A stretch of DNA of 64,000 nucleotides from assembly GCF_020251205.1 (NCBI RefSeq), contig NZ_JAIWYX010000006.1, positions 186,001 through 250,000 of the forward strand. Reading direction: 5' to 3'. The stretch comes from Arthrobacter sp. M4. GTDB lineage: Bacteria > Actinomycetota > Actinomycetes > Actinomycetales > Micrococcaceae. Made by a program: the position numbers and the translations under genes. A model generated the notes under the pieces. That model worked only from the letters and a program-made list of their open reading frames with translations, made no database searches and was not told the DNA's origin. Of the stretch, positions 57,206 through 64,000 are shown one piece after another (the stretch's first letter is position 1; every line of letters begins with the position of its first letter).

Positions 57206-60200
57206 AGTTTCGCCTCACACTCCGCCGGGAGCCGGCTGAAGCCAAGGACCTGGCCGTAACGGTGGACGGCCGCGCCACGGTAGCGGACATCGCCACCGAA
57301 CTGTGGGCCGCGGACCCGGCCCGACGCGGCTCCGCACCGCCGTCGAACCTGTCCCTCCGCATCGATGAGGCGTACGTCGCCGGCGGTATGACCGGGATCG
57401 TCCTGAACCCGGCCGACAACCTCCTGGAGTCCGGGCTCCGTCCCGGCTCCACGGTCTCGCTTACCCAGGTCAGCCAGCAGTTCGCGACGCCGGGAAACGG
57501 AAACCGCGGCCCCGCGGCGGCGACGCTCCGCGTGCTGTCAGGGCCCGACGTCGGACGCGAATTTTCACTGCCTTCCGGCACCAGCTACATCGGCCGGGAT
57601 CGGGACGTCGACGTCCGCCTGAGCGACCCGCTCACTTCCAAGCGGCATGCCCGGATCACCGTTGGTGAGACGGTGGAGATCGTTGACACGAACTCCGCCA
57701 ACGGGCTCCTGATGGACGGCCTTCCGGTGACGCGTGCCACGCTCGGGTCGTCGGACACCATCACGCTGGGCGACACCAGCGTGGGGGTGGTGTCCCTGTC
57801 ACGGAACCACGGGACCATGCCGACGTCGCCCCTGGTGGACTTCAACCGTTCGCCGCGTGTGGTTCCGCGTTTCGAGGAGCCCAAGCGCGTCCTGCCCGCC
57901 GGTCCCAAGCGGCCCGACCACCAGCCGTTTCCCTATGTCATGCTCGTGGCGCCGATGCTGATGGGCGGCATTATGTTCGCCGTCACGCAGAACATTCTCA
58001 CCGTGGTGTTCATGATGATGATGCCGCTGTTCATCATTGGGCACTACGTGGACCACCAGATGCAGTCCAGGCGGCAGCGCAAGGAAGGCCACAAGCACTT
58101 CCGCAAGGCAATGCAGGCGTTCCGGGAAGACATCACTGCCAAGCAGAACATTGAACGCTCGGTGCGCCTGCAGGAGGCGCCCTCCGTGAGTGACACGGTG
58201 GACGCCATCTACAAGCTGGGCCCGCTGCTATGGACCCACCGGCCGGAGCACGGGGGTTTCCTGGGCCTCCGCTTTGGACTGGGCATGGGACTGTCCCGGA
58301 TCGAGTTCGAGGAACCCGGCAACAATGACACCGAACCCGAATACATGCGGGAGATCCAGGAATGCCTCCAGCAGGTCCGGATGATCGACGGCGTACCCAT
58401 CGTGTCCCAGTTGCGTGCCTCCGGGTCGGTTGGCGTGGCCGGTCCGCGTGGCCTGGTGGACGACGTCGCACGCGGCATGGTCCTGCAGGCGGTTGGCCTG
58501 CATTCACCCGCTGAACTTGTTGTCACTGCCCTTGCATCGACCCAGTCCCGGAAGCGCTGGGACTGGCTGCAGTGGCTCCCGCACGTTGGCTCCGGCCACA
58601 GCCCGCTCGGTAACAATAACGGCGGCGGGGACCATCTCGCCGCCGGACCTTCCGCGGGGTCGTCCCTGCTGTCCCGCCTCGAAGACCTGGTGGACCAGCG
58701 CGAGGCGGCGGCAAAGGATCCGCGGCCGGTGCCGCGCCCTGGGATCACCACTGAGAAGCCTGATGATGTGGCGGCTCCCATGCTGCCGTCGGTGCTGGTG
58801 ATCGTGGAAGATGACGCGCCCGTGGACCGCGGCCGGCTCACCCGCCTGGTGGAACGCGGACCGGATTCCGGCGTTCACGTGATGTGGGTAGCCGCGGACA
58901 CCCAGGCCTTGCCGGCCGCCTGCCGGGACTTTATGGCAGTCGACGGCGACAACGGAACCACCACCGGCCAGGTGCGCCTGGGCCGCCACAGCTACCCGGT
59001 CAGCTGCGAGACCCTTGACGCTGGCCTCGCGATGCAGCTGGCACGCATGATGTCGCCGTTGGTGGACGTCGGCAAGCCGGTGGACGATGACTCGGACCTG
59101 CCCCGGGCAGTTTCCTACGCCACCCTGATCGGCACGCAGTTCCTGGACACCCCGGAAGCTGTCTCGGAGCGTTGGCAGGAGAACAACTCCGTCCTCGCCT
59201 CGGCGGTCGCCAATCGCAAGGACAATGGCACCCTGCGCGCCCTGGTGGGTTCCAAGGGTGTGGAGCCGTTCTACCTGGACCTGAAGAACGAGGGACCGCA
59301 CGCCTTGGTGGGTGGGACTACCGGTGCCGGGAAGTCGGAGTTCCTGCAGTCCTGGGTCATGGGCATGGCGTCCGCCTACAGCCCGGACCGGGTGAGCTTC
59401 CTGTTCGTGGACTACAAGGGCGGCGCGGCCTTCGCTGACTGCGTCCACCTTCCGCACACCGTTGGCCTCGTGACCGACCTTTCGCCCCATTTGGTGCGCC
59501 GTGCGTTGACCTCGCTGCGGGCTGAACTGCATTATCGTGAGCACCTGCTCAACCGGAAGAAGGCCAAGGACCTCCTCGCCCTGCAGCGTGAGGCGGACCC
59601 TGAGGCGCCGCCGTACCTGATCATCATCGTCGACGAATTCGCCGCCCTCGCCACCGAGGTGCCGGAGTTCGTGGACGGCGTGGTGGACGTGGCGGCCCGC
59701 GGCCGCTCGCTCGGCCTGCACCTGATCCTTGCCACCCAGCGCCCGGCAGGTGTCATCAAGGACAGCCTGCGTGCCAACACCAACCTCCGCGTCGCCTTGC
59801 GCATGGCCGATGAAGACGACGCCGTAGACATTCTGGGCGTTCCGACGGCGGCCTACTTTGATCCCTCGATTCCTGGTCGCGGCGCGGCCAAGACAGGCCC
59901 GGGCCGCGTCCAGGGGTTCCAAACCGGTTACGCGGGCGGATGGACCACGGAGAAGCCGCAGCGTCCGCGCATTGACATTGTGGAGATGGCGTTCGGTCCC
60001 GGCCAGAGCTGGGAGGCACCGACCCCCGCTGACGCGGTCAAGGAGGAGCCCACAGGACCCAACGACATCGCCAGGATGACCGGAACCATCATCAAGGCCG
60101 CTGTTCAACTGGGCATCGAGCCGCCGCGGAAGCCATGGCTCAATGAACTGGCCACAACCTACGACTTCTCCAAGCTGCCCAACCCACGCACGGATGAGCG

Positions 60201-61668
60201 GCTCCTGCTTGGTGTTGCCGATGATCCTGCCCATCAGGACCAGCCCACGGTGTTCTACGAGCCCGACAAGGACGGCAACATGGCCGTCTACGGCACGGGT
60301 GGCTCCGGTAAGTCGGCGGCGCTGCGTGGTATCGCCATCGCTGCAGCCGTGACACCACGCGGCGGTCCCGTCCATGTGTACGGCATCGACTGTGGTTCCT
60401 CCGGGCTCAGGATGCTGGAGGGCCTGCCCCACGTGGGCGAGGTGATCAGCGGTGACGATGTGGAGCGCGTTGGCCGCCTCCTGCGCTGGCTCAGCGACAT
60501 CGCCGAGGATCGTTCTGCCCGTTACGCCGAGGTGCGGGCTTCCACTATCGTCGAGTACCGGAAGCTCGCCAATCGTCCGGATGAGAAGCGCATCTTTGTG
60601 ATGGTGGACGGCATGTCAGCGTTCCGCGAGGCTTATGAGTACAGCCGCCTGTCTGCACTGTGGGATATCTTCCTGCAGTTGGCCACGGATGGCCGTCCCC
60701 TTGGCATCCACCTGGTGGTCAGCGGCGACCGGCCCAACTCCGTGCCGCCGTCGCTCCTGGCTTCCATCCAGCGGCGACTGGTCCTGAGGATGACTTCCGA
60801 GGATGACTACATGTCCCTGGACGTCCCCAAGGACGTGCTCAACCCGGCCTCGCCTCCCGGGCGCGGCCTGCTGGGCAGCCACGAAGTGCAGCTCGCCGTG
60901 CTTGGCGGCAACCCGAACCTGGCCCTGCAGGCACGCGAGGTAGCCAAGCTGAGCCAGGCCATGAATCGGCAAGGCCTGGACGCCGCACCGCCCATCCAGC
61001 GCCTGCCGGAGCAAGTGGACCTAGACATCCTGCCGGCCGGAGTCGGCGAACTGCCGGTTATCGGCGTCGACGACGAGAGCCTGGATCCGGCCACCATCAC
61101 AGCAAAGGGACCTCTGCTGGTGGCCGGTCCGCCGGGAGCCGGCCGGACGGTTGCGCTGGTGACCATGGCCTACGCGCTGCGCCGTTCAAGCCCGGCTACC
61201 GAGCTGATCTATATCGGCTCGCGGCGGTCCTCGGTTGCGGCCCTGAAGATCTGGAACCGGTCCTTGGTGGGGCCGGACGCGGTGGAAGAAGCCATCGACG
61301 AGCTGGTGGACTACTCCACGGACAACCCCGGCAAATTGGCCATCTTCATTGAAGGGTTGACCGAGTTCACGGACACCTTGGCAGAGTCCGGGGTCGAGCG
61401 CCTGGTGACAACATCCATCAAGGCGGACCAGTGGGTGGTGGGCGAGTCCGAATCGTCAACCTGGTCGCAGGCCTGGTCGCTCGCCCAGCCGTTCAAGTCC
61501 GGCCGCCGCGGTCTCTTGCTGAACCCCGGTGACATTGAGGGTGACTCCCTCCTGAGCACGTCCCTGGGCAAGATCAGCACGGACTTCATACCAGGCCGCG
61601 GCTACACTGTTGGCCGGGGCAAGGTCCGCAAGCTCCAAGTGGCCATGCCCCCGGAAAACCGCGGTTAA
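57202..61668 (+). CDS. EssC/EccC-like FtsK/SpoIIIE secretion ATPase with ubiquitin-like and FHA domains
   Basis: 1488 residues. Order: ubiquitin-like (YukD/EsaB-like) domain 1-95, FHA domain about 110-200 with intact IGRD, SKRH and SANG, two spans about 244-285, then three FtsK/SpoIIIE modules. Module 1 has a full Walker A (Lys711) and Walker B VDEFA (Asp811, Glu812). Module 2 keeps Walker A Lys1037 but has VDG at Walker B, without the catalytic Glu. Module 3 has GAGRT, Arg1315 in place of Lys. One active plus two substrate-reading modules is the EccC/EssC plan. The GTG start overlaps the previous stop. No WXG100, EccB, EccD or EsaA/EssB gene is near, so the cargo is unknown. Confidence 0.9.
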   Translation: MKFRLTLRREPAEAKDLAVTVDGRATVADIATELWAADPARRGSAPPSNLSLRIDEAYVAGGMTGIVLNPADNLLESGLRPGSTVSLTQVSQQFATPGNGNRGPAAATLRVLSGPDVGREFSLPSGTSYIGRDRDVDVRLSDPLTSKRHARITVGETVEIVDTNSANGLLMDGLPVTRATLGSSDTITLGDTSVGVVSLSRNHGTMPTSPLVDFNRSPRVVPRFEEPKRVLPAGPKRPDHQPFPYVMLVAPMLMGGIMFAVTQNILTVVFMMMMPLFIIGHYVDHQMQSRRQRKEGHKHFRKAMQAFREDITAKQNIERSVRLQEAPSVSDTVDAIYKLGPLLWTHRPEHGGFLGLRFGLGMGLSRIEFEEPGNNDTEPEYMREIQECLQQVRMIDGVPIVSQLRASGSVGVAGPRGLVDDVARGMVLQAVGLHSPAELVVTALASTQSRKRWDWLQWLPHVGSGHSPLGNNNGGGDHLAAGPSAGSSLLSRLEDLVDQREAAAKDPRPVPRPGITTEKPDDVAAPMLPSVLVIVEDDAPVDRGRLTRLVERGPDSGVHVMWVAADTQALPAACRDFMAVDGDNGTTTGQVRLGRHSYPVSCETLDAGLAMQLARMMSPLVDVGKPVDDDSDLPRAVSYATLIGTQFLDTPEAVSERWQENNSVLASAVANRKDNGTLRALVGSKGVEPFYLDLKNEGPHALVGGTTGAGKSEFLQSWVMGMASAYSPDRVSFLFVDYKGGAAFADCVHLPHTVGLVTDLSPHLVRRALTSLRAELHYREHLLNRKKAKDLLALQREADPEAPPYLIIIVDEFAALATEVPEFVDGVVDVAARGRSLGLHLILATQRPAGVIKDSLRANTNLRVALRMADEDDAVDILGVPTAAYFDPSIPGRGAAKTGPGRVQGFQTGYAGGWTTEKPQRPRIDIVEMAFGPGQSWEAPTPADAVKEEPTGPNDIARMTGTIIKAAVQLGIEPPRKPWLNELATTYDFSKLPNPRTDERLLLGVADDPAHQDQPTVFYEPDKDGNMAVYGTGGSGKSAALRGIAIAAAVTPRGGPVHVYGIDCGSSGLRMLEGLPHVGEVISGDDVERVGRLLRWLSDIAEDRSARYAEVRASTIVEYRKLANRPDEKRIFVMVDGMSAFREAYEYSRLSALWDIFLQLATDGRPLGIHLVVSGDRPNSVPPSLLASIQRRLVLRMTSEDDYMSLDVPKDVLNPASPPGRGLLGSHEVQLAVLGGNPNLALQAREVAKLSQAMNRQGLDAAPPIQRLPEQVDLDILPAGVGELPVIGVDDESLDPATITAKGPLLVAGPPGAGRTVALVTMAYALRRSSPATELIYIGSRRSSVAALKIWNRSLVGPDAVEEAIDELVDYSTDNPGKLAIFIEGLTEFTDTLAESGVERLVTTSIKADQWVVGESESSTWSQAWSLAQPFKSGRRGLLLNPGDIEGDSLLSTSLGKISTDFIPGRGYTVGRGKVRKLQVAMPPENRG

Positions 61669-61675
61669 CCAGGGT

Positions 61676-61709
61676 CCGGCAGCCGCTGCGAATTTGCGGC
61701 GGCTGCCGG
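61676..61709 (+). terminator. hairpin after the FtsK/SpoIIIE gene
   Basis: 11-bp perfect stem (CCGGCAGCCGC and complement) with a 12-nt loop, starting 8 bp past the stop. No T-run, so it may attenuate rather than end transcription before the small Pro-rich gene. Confidence 0.5.
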
Positions 61710-61776
61710 GCTGTAGGAAAATCCCTGAAACGTCCCCGACCCCGGGCCGCGTTCGTCCGGCCCAGCGGAGGTACCA

Positions 61777-64000
<2,224 letters not shown>

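Overview
The window is GC-rich chromosomal DNA from a high-GC Gram-positive bacterium. Gene content and order fit Arthrobacter in the broad sense (Arthrobacter/Paenarthrobacter/Pseudarthrobacter, Micrococcales). Evidence includes actinobacterial acyl-CoA carboxylase subunits (alpha with fused BCCP, beta, epsilon), a 13E12-type DUF222/HNH protein, a disulfide-less LpdA, frequent GTG/TTG starts, and gene pairs also neighbours in Mycobacterium tuberculosis (deoD-pmmB-lpdA; birA-accD5-accE5-maf-accA3). I see no rRNA, tRNA, CRISPR array, insertion sequence or prophage gene.

Region 1 (1-18.7 kb) is mostly nitrate/nitrite assimilation. narK, nasA and an electron-transfer flavoprotein run leftward from 17 kb. 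nirB, cobA (SUMT) and hemD (siroheme supply) run leftward from 4.6 kb, with nirD divergent. A four-half-site GlnR-type box lies upstream of nirB, and a weaker one at a similar distance upstream of narK. Between the two blocks sit pmmB-like phosphohexomutase, a secreted levansucrase, purine nucleoside phosphorylase and LpdA. The levansucrase appears inserted into an otherwise conserved neighbourhood and has a LacI-type operator upstream. A metabolite:H+ symporter follows.

Region 2 (18.7-39.5 kb) holds acyl-CoA carboxylase genes split into two places: accA3-type alpha plus maf at 19-22 kb, and epsilon/beta plus birA at 34-38 kb. In between is an accessory block: a DUF222/HNH protein with a repetitive Ala/Thr/Gly insert, MMPL exporter plus TetR, a YbjQ protein followed by a 16/17-bp tandem array, a dicarboxylate/glutamate symporter, a DUF885 protein and a flavoprotein dehydrogenase. 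The two carboxylase transcription units share an inverted repeat TGTAG-N5-CTACA upstream. birA, a PH-domain membrane protein and a class III adenylyl cyclase overlap as one unit.

Region 3 (39.7-62.3 kb) is the most striking part: a rightward, tightly packed run of eleven genes. In order: a 2028-residue single-pass Ig-like/fibronectin-III surface protein, MoxR ATPase, DUF58, a transglutaminase-like membrane protein, zinc-ribbon/RDD/FHA protein, PP2C phosphatase, zinc-ribbon/FHA protein, Ser/Thr kinase, FHA-like/helix-turn-helix protein, an EssC/EccC-like FtsK-SpoIIIE ATPase with N-terminal ubiquitin-like and FHA domains, and a small Pro-rich membrane protein. It resembles the bifidobacterial kinase/FN3/MoxR/DUF58/transglutaminase (PFNA) cluster, fused to a type VII-like motor. 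Several members have lost key residues: the transglutaminase has Asp for Cys, one FHA lacks its Ser/His, and motor ATPase modules 2 and 3 have altered Walker motifs. This suggests a phospho-regulated cell-envelope or secretion machine in which some parts are scaffolds. No WXG100 substrate or other ESX component lies in the window. The window ends inside ligA.
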